DNA of 56,604 nt from Streptococcus equinus (lineage in GTDB: Bacteria > Bacillota > Bacilli > Lactobacillales > Streptococcaceae): positions 1-56,604 of the forward strand of contig NZ_FNJK01000006.1 of the NCBI RefSeq assembly GCF_900104225.1. The letters are read 5' to 3'. Below are positions 1 to 7,730 of the stretch, piece by piece. The notes below the pieces were generated by a model. It searched no databases and was not told the origin of the DNA. It was given only the letters and a program-made list of their open reading frames with translations. Position 1 is the stretch's first letter. Every line of letters begins with the position of its first letter. The position numbers and the translations under genes were made by a program.

Positions 1-4
1 AATG

Positions 5-376
5 TTATAGCCATCCTTTAGCTTTTAAAAATTTATCTGGTATACGAAGTTCAATTTCTTCCATGATATCTTTAAGATAACTGTCCCAATCTGCAATCTC
101 GCTGTAAGCTAGTCTTTTCCCCAAAGATGTTCCAAATTGGTCATTAAAAACTAGTGAAAAACCGCAAAGTCCGTTTTCATAGTTAAATTGAATCCAGAAA
201 TAATCATAAGCTGCAAAATTAAGTTTAAACATATGATGATTCGGAACATCGACAACATCATAGACAGTAATAGTCTCTACTCGACTTCCAAAACTTTGTC
301 TAACTTTTTTTCTTGTTTCTCTTGCGAGTTCTAACATATTATTTGCTTGCATACCAATATCCTCAAATTTAGTCAT
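5..376 (-). CDS. hypothetical protein, last gene of LXG toxin module
   Basis: A complete 123-residue cytoplasmic protein with no signal peptide or membrane segment. I do not recognise the family. It is acidic with many aromatic residues in the middle (HHMFKLNFAAYDYFWIQF), as is common for small alpha/beta immunity-type proteins. The ATG overlaps the stop of the preceding gene by 8 nt (ATGACTAA), so it is translationally coupled to it. Its position at the end of an LXG toxin operon suggests an immunity or accessory role, but that is inference from context only. Confidence 0.7.
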   Translation of the reverse strand: MTKFEDIGMQANNMLELARETRKKVRQSFGSRVETITVYDVVDVPNHHMFKLNFAAYDYFWIQFNYENGLCGFSLVFNDQFGTSLGKRLAYSEIADWDSYLKDIMEEIELRIPDKFLKAKGWL

Positions 377-1151
377 CTAAAATAATTTCCAAGCTAATCC
401 CTTCATCGGCAAGTTTTTTGGCAGTCTTGTTAAAAAAGTCCCATGCTGCTTTTGGAGGAGTGTATTTCAATGCTACTCCAAAATTAATTTTAGTAAAATT
501 AGTTCCACAATGTTCGATGTATTCCTTTGATTTTATGAAATCGAGATAATCTCTTAATTTTATTCGAAGCATTCGAATGTGATCTTGTTCAATTAACTTA
601 TCCCAAGGTCCTAGATCAATGACATAGAGATTTAACTGTTGATTTTCAATCTCCCAGTGATCAATACCAGATATTGAAAGATTATTGTCAAGTATTTTCT
701 TTAATTTTAAATATTCTTCTGCGTTAACGTTTTTTTCTAGTAGTTTTTTAGACTCATCAGACTCAAGATAATCTTTTAAGACTTTAAATACAAACTCGAT
801 GTCTTCTTCTCTTTTACCGAAAAGGTACTTTATACGTTTTTTAATTATTGGATCCTTAATGACACGATGAAAAAACTGTGTATCTAAAAAAGATGTTGTC
901 GGATAACCAGGGTCAGGCAAGACAATTGTTATCTTTCCACCTTCTCCAATTTCAAATTGTCGATTTTTTCCAGTTGCAGCTACTACGATTGTTAAGGGAA
1001 TTTTGTTATAAGTGAGATCAAAACTAAAGTTTTCATACTCACCTTCACGAATAGGAAGCTTATCTAAATCAATCTGAAATACATTCCATAACGCTGTTTT
1101 TACATTTTTATATCCTAAACTTTCTTTGATTGGTAAGTAATTTTCGTTCAT
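369..1151 (-). CDS. hypothetical protein in LXG toxin module
   Basis: A 260-residue soluble protein of unknown family. It is rich in Lys, Glu and Ile and has no visible transmembrane segment. I take the ATG at 1151 (MNENYL...), which falls 2 bp after the stop of the upstream gene. A longer reading frame starting at 1193 would overlap that gene by about 40 bp and has no ribosome-binding site. The C-terminus ends in acidic residues (ILDD) and overlaps the next gene by 8 nt. It probably belongs to the toxin/immunity operon; the function is not known. Confidence 0.65.
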   Translation of the reverse strand: MNENYLPIKESLGYKNVKTALWNVFQIDLDKLPIREGEYENFSFDLTYNKIPLTIVVAATGKNRQFEIGEGGKITIVLPDPGYPTTSFLDTQFFHRVIKDPIIKKRIKYLFGKREEDIEFVFKVLKDYLESDESKKLLEKNVNAEEYLKLKKILDNNLSISGIDHWEIENQQLNLYVIDLGPWDKLIEQDHIRMLRIKLRDYLDFIKSKEYIEHCGTNFTKINFGVALKYTPPKAAWDFFNKTAKKLADEGISLEIILDD

Positions 1152-1152
1152 T

Positions 1153-1554
1153 TTATTGCCATTTTTGGATCTCATCTTTTTTGCGTTTCCCATACTCAGG
1201 ACTGATTAAAGTAAATAACCTAATTTTTTCCTCATTACATTTTTTTTCATAAAGAGAAAAATCACCATTAATTGCTTCCCATGCAATATCACTTGCTTTT
1301 TGGATAACATAGTAATCTAAGAGCTCATATATTAAATCGTCTAAACTATCAAAAATTTTATCAAAAGTGGTTTTTCCTCGTTCTTTTGATATTATATGAT
1401 ATCTATTTTCGTCCATAAAAATTGTTCGTTTATCTGAAAAAAATAGTTCTGGTTTTTCATCAAGAATAATATCGTCATCTTCTAATTGGTAAACGTCAAT
1501 TTTTTTTAGATTATCTAATAAGTTTTGTTGGATTAATTCTTTTAAATGAGTCAT
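1153..1554 (-). CDS. putative immunity protein (Imm63-like?)
   Basis: A 133-residue acidic protein directly downstream (11 bp) of the LXG-TNT toxin gene, the usual place for the cognate immunity gene. The central stretch YHIISKERGK, followed by FDSLDDLIYELL and a helix with ASDIAWE, resembles Imm63-type immunity proteins as I remember them; this family call is tentative. The ATG at 1554 is preceded by GAGGAAATATTG. A TTG one codon upstream is possible but less likely. The best guess is that it protects the producer from the NAD-degrading toxin domain. Confidence 0.6.
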   Translation of the reverse strand: MTHLKELIQQNLLDNLKKIDVYQLEDDDIILDEKPELFFSDKRTIFMDENRYHIISKERGKTTFDKIFDSLDDLIYELLDYYVIQKASDIAWEAINGDFSLYEKKCNEEKIRLFTLISPEYGKRKKDEIQKWQ

Positions 1555-1565
1555 CAATATTTCCT

Positions 1566-3437
1566 CTATTTTAAAATTCTTATATAGTTTCTATCAATTA
1601 AATCTTTTACAGATAATTCAGTATAATACTGTATTCCCATTCCAGGTTGATTAAACCATGGTGCAATTATACCAGCTTTTGAATTTATAGGCTTCAAAAT
1701 AATATACTTCCGGTACGGTTCGTTTATCATAAATGGAGGGAGTGCTCGATTCTCAAAATTAGTGCCAATAGGTGAAAAATACCGTCCATTAGAATTACTA
1801 CCATATCTATCAATAATTGTCCCTGGCTGTAATGTTATATTATCAAATCTTCCATTAAGAAAACCATCTACATGAACGCTACCATCTATTTTTCCTAGTG
1901 CACTTTCAGGTGTTCCAGGGTATATAAACTCACCTGTTAATTGATTAACAAAATCTGGATTATCATAAATATTTTTATGCGATAGGTAAAAATTATCTTC
2001 AGGTGCATATAGCCAGTCGGTTAATTTTATTCGCCCTTCAGGCTCTATTCCCGCCTCAGCATACTTGTTCCACTGAACATACTTTTGAGCATCTTCGGCG
2101 GACATTAGTTTCTCGAATGATAAAGCTTTTCCAACTTTCACCCCATCTTCAACTTTACCAACGGTTGAGGCGACGTCACCGGCTTCGGCGAGCTTGGCAA
2201 GGTTGCCTGCTTCTTCGGCGTATTTGAGTTTGCCAACAGCAGCAGGGCCGACCAGTGTGGCAACGTCAAAGACGTAGCCACTGATTTCAAAGGTGTTTCC
2301 TGTTGCGATGTTATGAATGACTTCGCTAGCAGAATCTTCAATACCTTTATAGACAGCCTTCCAAGCTTTAGGGTCGCGTTTAATTAAATCCCCGGCAAGT
2401 CCAATTACAGCTTGTACATTATCACAAGTACCTGTAAGGTCATCTTTAATCCATTGAGGTGTTTCTCGGTGTAAAACATATTTGTTTTCTAAGTCTAGAA
2501 GGGCTTCTTGTTCTAAATTTATTATTTGAACGGCACCGATTGCTAAGTCCCCGACAGTTTCACAGGCTTTTGAGGCAAATCCTAAAGCTAATGACATCTC
2601 AATTTTCTCAGTCGGCAATAAATTTGAGCCTAGAACTTCTTGGTTCGCCCATTCGAAGAAATTAGTTGTCTCTTCAGTGGTAAATTGCAACAGCGCTTCA
2701 ATCGGATGCTGTTTGGCCCATTGTTTTTTGGCTTCTTTTTCAGCCTCTTCTTTAGCCAGTTTTTCTTGTTCTTTGATTTGTTTATCGACTGTATTGATGC
2801 CTTTGGCAAAGTCGGCGTCATTGACAAAGCTTAAGTACTGGCTGTCACTGTACGGCAAATCAACGACTTGGCTGACTTGGTTCACCTTGCTATCAATAGC
2901 TGTTAACATGCTTTCAGAACTGAGTTCACTGCCAGCACTATCAAAGCTAGTGACTTTATCAATGGTGTTGGTCAAGAGCTGACTAGCCGCATCGCTGTCC
3001 GCATCATAGGTACTTGTAGGACCAGAAAGGGAAATCAAATCACTGATACTAGAATAAATCCCTGAGATATTTGTTTCTTGCTCGCCGTGTTGATTTTTAA
3101 AATTGTTCAGGTTGTCTTTGAGTTGATTGAGGTAATCCTCATCCAAAACAGCCGTAGCAGAGCTTTCTCCGACACTAGATTGAAACTCTGAAATTAAGCT
3201 GTACAGGTCACTCGCTAGCAATTTTGTCGTATCTTCTAACCCGACGATAATGGCGGCATCGACGTTGTTAAGCTGGTGATAGATGGCTTGTCCTGTTTTT
3301 CCGGTCAGAGCTTCAGAAGTGATAATTTTATTGACACTGTTTTTTGCGGTGTCCAGTTGTGATTCTAGCTTTCCAGCTTCCTGCCCTAACTTATCAGCTG
3401 CTTTGTTTAACTCATCAAGAGAAACATGAAAGCCCAT
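1566..3437 (-). CDS. LXG-domain type VII secretion toxin with C-terminal TNT (NAD+ glycohydrolase) domain
   Basis: A 623-residue polymorphic toxin. Residues 1 to about 200 form the helical LXG/WXG100-like targeting domain used by type VIIb secretion (MGFHVSLDELNKAADKLG...). A Lys/Glu-rich helix (about 220-245) and an Ala/Gly-rich pretoxin region (about 370-450) follow. Residues about 465-623 match the TNT fold of the Mycobacterium necrotizing toxin: DRYGS with R544, the RALPP motif with R564, and GMGIQYY with Q603. Equivalent Arg, Arg and Gln residues are catalytic in TNT, which hydrolyses NAD+. The protein is therefore probably an antibacterial or anti-host NADase. No LXG-associated (Lap) chaperone or secretion gene is present in the window. 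The GGAGG binding site lies in a hairpin (see the leader entry). Confidence 0.88.
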   Translation of the reverse strand: MGFHVSLDELNKAADKLGQEAGKLESQLDTAKNSVNKIITSEALTGKTGQAIYHQLNNVDAAIIVGLEDTTKLLASDLYSLISEFQSSVGESSATAVLDEDYLNQLKDNLNNFKNQHGEQETNISGIYSSISDLISLSGPTSTYDADSDAASQLLTNTIDKVTSFDSAGSELSSESMLTAIDSKVNQVSQVVDLPYSDSQYLSFVNDADFAKGINTVDKQIKEQEKLAKEEAEKEAKKQWAKQHPIEALLQFTTEETTNFFEWANQEVLGSNLLPTEKIEMSLALGFASKACETVGDLAIGAVQIINLEQEALLDLENKYVLHRETPQWIKDDLTGTCDNVQAVIGLAGDLIKRDPKAWKAVYKGIEDSASEVIHNIATGNTFEISGYVFDVATLVGPAAVGKLKYAEEAGNLAKLAEAGDVASTVGKVEDGVKVGKALSFEKLMSAEDAQKYVQWNKYAEAGIEPEGRIKLTDWLYAPEDNFYLSHKNIYDNPDFVNQLTGEFIYPGTPESALGKIDGSVHVDGFLNGRFDNITLQPGTIIDRYGSNSNGRYFSPIGTNFENRALPPFMINEPYRKYIILKPINSKAGIIAPWFNQPGMGIQYYTELSVKDLIDRNYIRILK

Positions 3438-3509
3438 TTAGTCACCTCCTTTTGAAAAGAGAATATTCAAAAGGAGGGTATTTTCTACGATAATTCCTAA
3501 ATTTAACAT
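3438..3509 (-). CDS. 23-codon leader ORF coupled to LXG toxin gene
   Basis: A short ORF starting ATG at 3509 after AGGGAG (6-nt spacing). It encodes a 23-residue hydrophobic peptide (starts MLNLGIIVEN, ends LFSKGGD). Its TAA is immediately adjacent to the ATG of the LXG gene (TAAATG). Its last third is the coding sequence of the hairpin that contains the toxin gene's ribosome-binding site. Ribosomes translating it would open that hairpin. I infer a regulatory role in translational coupling; a functional peptide is not excluded. Confidence 0.55.
   Translation of the reverse strand: MLNLGIIVENTLLLNILFSKGGD
3445..3477 (-). promoter_or_regulatory. RBS-sequestering hairpin of LXG gene
   Basis: A perfect 12-bp inverted repeat: CCTCCTTTTGAA (3445-3456) and TTCAAAAGGAGG (3466-3477) with a 9-nt loop. 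In the mRNA the 3' arm contains AAAAGGAGG, the Shine-Dalgarno sequence of the toxin gene, continuing into GTGACTAAATG. Folded, the site is fully paired. There is no U-tract, so it is not a terminator. Confidence 0.75.
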
Positions 3510-3546
3510 AAAAATCTCCCTAAATCCCTGTGTGTAATTAACACTG

Positions 3547-3552
3547 ATTATA
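3547..3552 (-). promoter_or_regulatory. -10 element for LXG toxin operon
   Basis: TATAAT preceded by TGA (extended -10) in an AT-rich region, about 38 nt upstream of the leader ORF. No convincing -35 at 17-bp spacing. Confidence 0.5.
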
Positions 3553-3610
3553 TCATATTTCTCTTTTTGTTTTAATTTTTAGACAACTTTTATTAAAAAA
3601 TAAAACAAAA

Positions 3611-3637
3611 AAAACCGTAGCTTAAAGCTACGGCTAC
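3611..3637 (-). terminator. rho-independent terminator after secE
   Basis: CCGTAGC-TTTAA-GCTACGG stem followed on the minus strand by eight T residues. It ends the rpmG-secE transcript before the toxin module. Confidence 0.85.
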
Positions 3638-3640
3638 ATT

Positions 3641-3817
3641 TTAAAATCGATTTAACAAATCCATCACTCCCAGTGAGAGCAATTTATCGAAAATGAAAAT
3701 AACAATGGTAAAGAATGCTGTATATTCAAGTACAGAGATATAATCTTTCCAACGTTGTTTACGATTTGGCCAAGTTGTTTCACTTAAAATCGTAAAAACT
3801 CCCTTAATGAATGCCAC
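3641..3817 (-). CDS. secE: protein translocase subunit SecE
   Basis: A 58-residue single-pass membrane protein, the essential clamp subunit of SecYEG. The sequence has the SecE pattern: an amphipathic N-terminal helix (FIKGVFTILSETTWPNRKQ) with the conserved W-P-x-R, then one transmembrane helix near residues 35-50. The start is GTG at 3817 with a strong GGAGGAG six bases upstream. It is typical in size for Gram-positive SecE. It is cotranscribed with rpmG. nusG, normally the next gene in streptococci, does not follow here. Confidence 0.93.
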   Translation of the reverse strand: MAFIKGVFTILSETTWPNRKQRWKDYISVLEYTAFFTIVIFIFDKLLSLGVMDLLNRF

Positions 3818-3881
3818 AGGCGACTCCTCCTTATTCTATCATCTCGCTCATTACTCTAAAGCTGAGAATGACCGCTACCAA

Positions 3882-4034
3882 TTATCGTGTTTCTTTGTGT
3901 AGCGTGTATTTTTTACAATGTTTACAATATTTATTAACTTCTAATCGTACAGGTTTGGGGTTGCTACTAACTCCGATAGAGTAGTTACGGCTTCCACATT
4001 CTGTACAAGCTAAACTTGCTTTTTTCTGTGCCAT
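3882..4034 (-). CDS. rpmG: 50S ribosomal protein L33
   Basis: A 50-residue zinc-binding form of L33 (C+ type): two CxxC pairs (CTEC near residue 10, CKHC near residue 37). It starts [10 protein letters not shown] and ends with basic residues. It sits between pbp2a and secE, the usual streptococcal arrangement. The ATG at 4034 is preceded by GGAG. L33 binds the E-site region of the large subunit. Streptococci carry several rpmG paralogues. Confidence 0.93.
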   Translation of the reverse strand: MAQKKASLACTECGSRNYSIGVSSNPKPVRLEVNKYCKHCKKYTLHKETR

Positions 4035-4085
4035 AATTCCTCCGAGACCTTATTTTATCATGTTTTTCGTAACTTGGCAAGTAAC

Positions 4086-6410
4086 TTAGTTAGTCTGCTT
4101 ATTAAACCAACTTGAAAAGCTATCCCAAGCATCTTTTACCGCACGTCCAATCTTATCTCCTGCATCTTGAGCTGATTCTTGAACTTTATCAAGAATGTTA
4201 TCAGAACTTGAGGATTGACTTGTACTTGTTTGACCATTTGCGCTATAAACCAAGTCATAACCATTTTGACTATAAGCATTTTCAACGGTAAATTCAGTTC
4301 CTGCAGTGTATGGCAGAATGCTACTTGCTACGGCGCTAAAGATTGTCGAAGCTGTACCTGAACTTGCATCAGTCAAGTAGTGGTTTTCATCTGTCGAATC
4401 ATAACCAATCCATTGTGCGATAACCACATCTGGCGTGTAACCAATAACCCATTGGTCACTTGTCAAATCTGCATTAAAGTTGGCTTCCACAGTACCTGTC
4501 TTACCAGCAATAGTGTAACCATAAGCATTGGCATTAACAGCTGAACCATTTGAGAAAGTTCCAAGCATCATGCTTGTCATCTTATCAGACACAGACTTGC
4601 TAATCACGCGCTTCGTTGATGGTTTAAACTCTGCAATCACATCGCCGCTGGCATTTTCAATCTTAGAAATCAAATGTCCTTTAGGCATTACGCCACCATT
4701 AGCAAATGTTGAGTAAGCTTGAGCCATTTCAAGTGGATTGGTTGTCACTCCACCACCGAGGGCCACACCCAATTCTTCCTTAACATTTTTCATGTTAAGA
4801 CCAAATTTCTGACCATAACTCATTCCCTTGCTTACACCGATTTTATGAAGCAAGTAAACGGCTGGGATATTGTATGAATTTGCCAAAGCTTGATACATTG
4901 GAAGGTCCGCTGTTTCAATTCCTGCATAGTTAGTTGGTGAATAACCATCATAATCTCTAGGAGTATTTGGCAAATCAGTCGTAATAGCATAGCCTGAAGC
5001 AACAGCTGGTGAATAAACTACCAGAGGTTTAATAGTTGAACCTGGGCTACGTGAGGCTTGTGTCGCGTAGTTAAAGCTACGGAAAGTTGCTGAACTTGGA
5101 CTAACACGACCTACCAAACCACGCACTGCACCAGTTGATGGATCCATCGCCACACTTGCACCTTGAGCAGTTTGACCATCATAATCAGACACTGGAAAAT
5201 AAGCCGTATTATCAAAAACAGCTTGCATGTTAGCTTGGTAGTTTTGGTCTAACTCTGTGTAAATCTTATAACCGTTATTGACAATATCATTTTCAGACAA
5301 GCCATATTTTTTCTCAGCTTCCTGAATCACCGCATCAAAATAAGAACCATATTGATAATCATCTGAGTTACCAGTATAAGTATCATTCAACTCACTAGCA
5401 ATATTGACTTGCTTAGCCTGATCAGCTTCTGCTTGTGTAATCTTACCAGCATCCACCATAACACCTAAGACGGTATTGCGACGGTTAGTCGCATTTTCTA
5501 TAGAATAATAAGGATTGTAAATTTCAGGTCCTTTTAGCATCCCCGCTAAGATAGCTGATTGTTCAACTGTCAAATTCGCAGCATCCGTTCCAAAATATTT
5601 GCGGCTGGCATCTTGAACACCCCAAACAGAATTCCCAAAATAAGCGTTATTAAGATACATGGTTAAAATATCATCTTTGCTGTATTTTTTAGTCAATTCA
5701 ATCGCTAGGAAAAATTCTTTTGCCTTACGTGTAACGGTTTGTTCTTGAGTCAAATAAGCATTTTTAGCCAATTGCTGTGTGATGGTTGACCCACCACCAA
5801 AATGTCCCATGGTAAACAAAGCCAAGAAGAATCGTGAGTAATTAATCCCGCCATTTTTATAAAATGAACGGTCTTCTGTAGCAATAACTGCATTTTTCAT
5901 GTTATCGCTGATAGCATTTAACTCAACGTAAGTTCCTTTTTGCCCTGAAAGAGAACCGACTTGATTGTCATCTTTGTCATAGATAACTGTTGTAGCTTTC
6001 AAGGCATCTTGTAAATCAGAGACATTGGTTGATTTGGCAACCGCAAAAAGATAAGAACCAATTGCTAGAACTGCAATTCCAACTAAGATTAGTAGGATTT
6101 TTCCAACTCGGTAACGACGCCAAAAACGTCTAATGGGATTCTTGGGCGACGGCATAAAGCGAGAAATTTTTTGCAGCCAAGCTGGTTGCTTCTTCGCCTT
6201 TTCATGATATCCTTTACTACGTTGGTAAGTTGGAGCTTTTGGCTCTTCAATGTTTTCAGTTTCAAAGTCACTTAAATCATCAGCCAGATAATCATCCAAA
6301 CTATCTTCTTTTTCACTGTCCTGGCTGGTGTGATTTTTGAAAGGCAGTTCTTTCTTTACTTGATTTAAAAAAGAAAGAACTTTTTCTTTAATCATTTTAA
6401 ATTTTGTCAT
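4086..6410 (-). CDS. pbp2a: class A penicillin-binding protein 2a
   Basis: A bifunctional peptidoglycan synthase of about 774 residues. An acidic cytoplasmic N-terminus is followed by one transmembrane helix (about 105-125) and a GT51 glycosyltransferase domain (catalytic Glu179 in ATEDRSFY; GGGSTITQQLAKN). The transpeptidase domain has SxxK (S458-TIK), SYN (512-514) and KTG (637-639). A Ser-rich tail and amphipathic C-terminus follow. Position next to rpmG-secE matches pneumococcal pbp2A. The GTG two codons upstream is unlikely: the ATG at 6410 lies 6 nt after a TATAAT, so the message is probably leaderless. Confidence 0.93.
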   Translation of the reverse strand: MTKFKMIKEKVLSFLNQVKKELPFKNHTSQDSEKEDSLDDYLADDLSDFETENIEEPKAPTYQRSKGYHEKAKKQPAWLQKISRFMPSPKNPIRRFWRRYRVGKILLILVGIAVLAIGSYLFAVAKSTNVSDLQDALKATTVIYDKDDNQVGSLSGQKGTYVELNAISDNMKNAVIATEDRSFYKNGGINYSRFFLALFTMGHFGGGSTITQQLAKNAYLTQEQTVTRKAKEFFLAIELTKKYSKDDILTMYLNNAYFGNSVWGVQDASRKYFGTDAANLTVEQSAILAGMLKGPEIYNPYYSIENATNRRNTVLGVMVDAGKITQAEADQAKQVNIASELNDTYTGNSDDYQYGSYFDAVIQEAEKKYGLSENDIVNNGYKIYTELDQNYQANMQAVFDNTAYFPVSDYDGQTAQGASVAMDPSTGAVRGLVGRVSPSSATFRSFNYATQASRSPGSTIKPLVVYSPAVASGYAITTDLPNTPRDYDGYSPTNYAGIETADLPMYQALANSYNIPAVYLLHKIGVSKGMSYGQKFGLNMKNVKEELGVALGGGVTTNPLEMAQAYSTFANGGVMPKGHLISKIENASGDVIAEFKPSTKRVISKSVSDKMTSMMLGTFSNGSAVNANAYGYTIAGKTGTVEANFNADLTSDQWVIGYTPDVVIAQWIGYDSTDENHYLTDASSGTASTIFSAVASSILPYTAGTEFTVENAYSQNGYDLVYSANGQTSTSQSSSSDNILDKVQESAQDAGDKIGRAVKDAWDSFSSWFNKQTN

Positions 6411-6445
6411 ACCCACATTATAACAGTTCTTTTTAAAATCGTCAG
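6411..6445 (-). promoter_or_regulatory. pbp2a promoter, predicted leaderless
   Basis: Extended -10 TGTTATAAT (TATAAT at 6417-6422) with CTGACG 17 bp upstream. Only six bases (GTGGGT) separate the -10 from the ATG, placing the predicted +1 at or beside the start codon. There is no Shine-Dalgarno sequence. Confidence 0.6.
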
Positions 6446-6490
6446 ATGAAAAGGGATTTCATCTTGGATACAACGTTTTCATCTCTTTTA

Positions 6491-6499
6491 TGGTAAAAT
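6491..6499 (+). promoter_or_regulatory. extended -10 for small ORF
   Basis: TGGTAAAAT (TGn-TAAAAT) upstream of the 65-residue gene and divergent from the pbp2a promoter. The same nonamer precedes pepA at 31656-31664. Confidence 0.45.
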
Positions 6500-6584
6500 A
6501 AAAGTATCAATAAAACGTTCACAACTAATCTGGTTGTTACTCTTGTCCATGATACTCGTTTTGAGTATTAGAAAGGATTTTACC

Positions 6585-6782
6585 ATGAACAAAGGATTTG
6601 AAGCATTCAAAAAAACATTATCACACGATAGTTTAAAAGCTGTTTATGATGAAACAAAACTCGAAGTTTCTGAAAGTGAAGCTGAAGGCACAGAAGCTTA
6701 TTCAATGGCTGTCGCGACACAAATGGCAGTTAACCTTTTAGAAAAATACCATGATTGGTTGCACGAAAACGACCAAAAATAA
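6585..6782 (+). CDS. small hypothetical protein
   Basis: A 65-residue acidic, soluble, largely helical protein (starts MNKGFEAFKKTL, ends HENDQK). I do not recognise the family. The ATG at 6585 is chosen because GAAAGGA lies 8 nt upstream; an earlier in-frame ATG has no ribosome-binding site. It has its own promoter-like element and a terminator, so it forms a monocistronic unit divergent from pbp2a. Confidence 0.75.
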   Translation: MNKGFEAFKKTLSHDSLKAVYDETKLEVSESEAEGTEAYSMAVATQMAVNLLEKYHDWLHENDQK

Positions 6783-6788
6783 ACCACT

Positions 6789-6813
6789 AACGCGCCTGAT
6801 ATGGTGCGTTTTT
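6789..6813 (+). terminator. terminator of the 65-aa gene
   Basis: AACGCGCC-TGATAT-GGTGCGTT stem (one G-U pair) followed by TTT. It lies just upstream of the next gene's promoter. Confidence 0.65.
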
Positions 6814-6824
6814 ACTTGCACTCA

Positions 6825-6839
6825 TGCTATAATAACATT
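6825..6839 (+). promoter_or_regulatory. promoter of pseudouridine synthase gene, predicted leaderless
   Basis: TGCTATAAT extended -10 (TATAAT at 6828-6833) ends 6 nt before the ATG at 6840. No Shine-Dalgarno sequence fits between. The upstream terminator ends only 27 nt before the ATG, so readthrough from upstream is unlikely. Confidence 0.6.
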
Positions 6840-7700
6840 ATGACTTTATCATTTACGCTTAAAAATCCTTACCCAGATTGTACCGTTAAGGAACTGTTAG
6901 AAGAGCATTTGCTTATTCCACGAAAAATTCGCCACTTTTTGCGCACAAAAAAACACTTACTAATCAACGGCGAAAGCATCAATTGGCAAAGTCTGGTGAA
7001 AACCGGCGACAAGATTCATTTAATTTTTGATGACGAAGATTATCCTCAAAAAGAGATTCCTTTCGGACAAGCCGACTTGGTTGATTGTCTTTACCAAGAT
7101 GAACATCTCATTATCGTTAACAAGCCAGAAGGCATGAAAACGCACGGTAATGAGCCAAATGAAATTGCTCTGCTCAACCACGTCTCAGCCTATGTTGGAC
7201 AAACTTGCTACGTCATCCACCGTTTAGATATGGAAACTAGCGGAGCAGTTATGTTTGCTAAAAACCCCTTTGTTCTGCCAATTCTCAATCGTCTGCTAGA
7301 AAATAAAGACATTTCACGTGAATACTGGGCACTAGCTCAAGGAAAATTTGAGCCAAAACATCAGGTTTTCCAAGATAAAATTGGACGTGATCGACATGAT
7401 CGCAGAAAACGTGTTGTGGACCGCAGAAATGGCCAAACGGCCTTAACTATTGTAGACCGCCTCAAGGTCTTTCCAAAAGGGTCGCTGGTCAAATGCCGCC
7501 TAAAAACAGGACGCACGCATCAAATTCGCGTACATTTATCCGCACATGGTCATGCTATCATCGGTGATCCATTATACAGTAACACTCCTGCTAAGCGCCT
7601 CATGCTCCACTCGCATAAACTCAGCTTCACACACCCATTTACTCTTGAAAAAATCAGTGTTGAAGCTAAATCCAAAACATTTGAAGCTGGATTACATTAA
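6840..7700 (+). CDS. RluD-family 23S rRNA pseudouridine synthase
   Basis: A 286-residue enzyme of the RsuA/RluA superfamily. The N-terminal ~70 residues form an S4-like RNA-binding domain (RKIRHFLRTKKHLLINGE). The catalytic core contains the signature HRLDMETSG, where the Asp attacks uridine. The later motif KTGRTHQIRVHL is also diagnostic. It isomerises uridines in large-subunit rRNA; the exact target cannot be read from sequence, so no symbol is given. An alternative start at 6801 lies inside the preceding terminator and is rejected. Confidence 0.9.
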   Translation: MTLSFTLKNPYPDCTVKELLEEHLLIPRKIRHFLRTKKHLLINGESINWQSLVKTGDKIHLIFDDEDYPQKEIPFGQADLVDCLYQDEHLIIVNKPEGMKTHGNEPNEIALLNHVSAYVGQTCYVIHRLDMETSGAVMFAKNPFVLPILNRLLENKDISREYWALAQGKFEPKHQVFQDKIGRDRHDRRKRVVDRRNGQTALTIVDRLKVFPKGSLVKCRLKTGRTHQIRVHLSAHGHAIIGDPLYSNTPAKRLMLHSHKLSFTHPFTLEKISVEAKSKTFEAGLH

Positions 7701-7727
7701 AAAAGCGTACCGTTCCGGTACGCTTTT
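7701..7727. terminator. bidirectional terminator
   Basis: Perfect 12-bp stem (AAAAGCGTACCG / CGGTACGCTTTT, loop TTC) between two convergent genes, with T-runs in both directions. Confidence 0.85.
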
Positions 7728-7730
7728 ACT

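Noticed and set aside
369..1193. Longer start for the 260-residue protein at 1193
   Set aside because: Would overlap the preceding gene by ~40 bp without a Shine-Dalgarno sequence; ATG at 1151 fits operon spacing.
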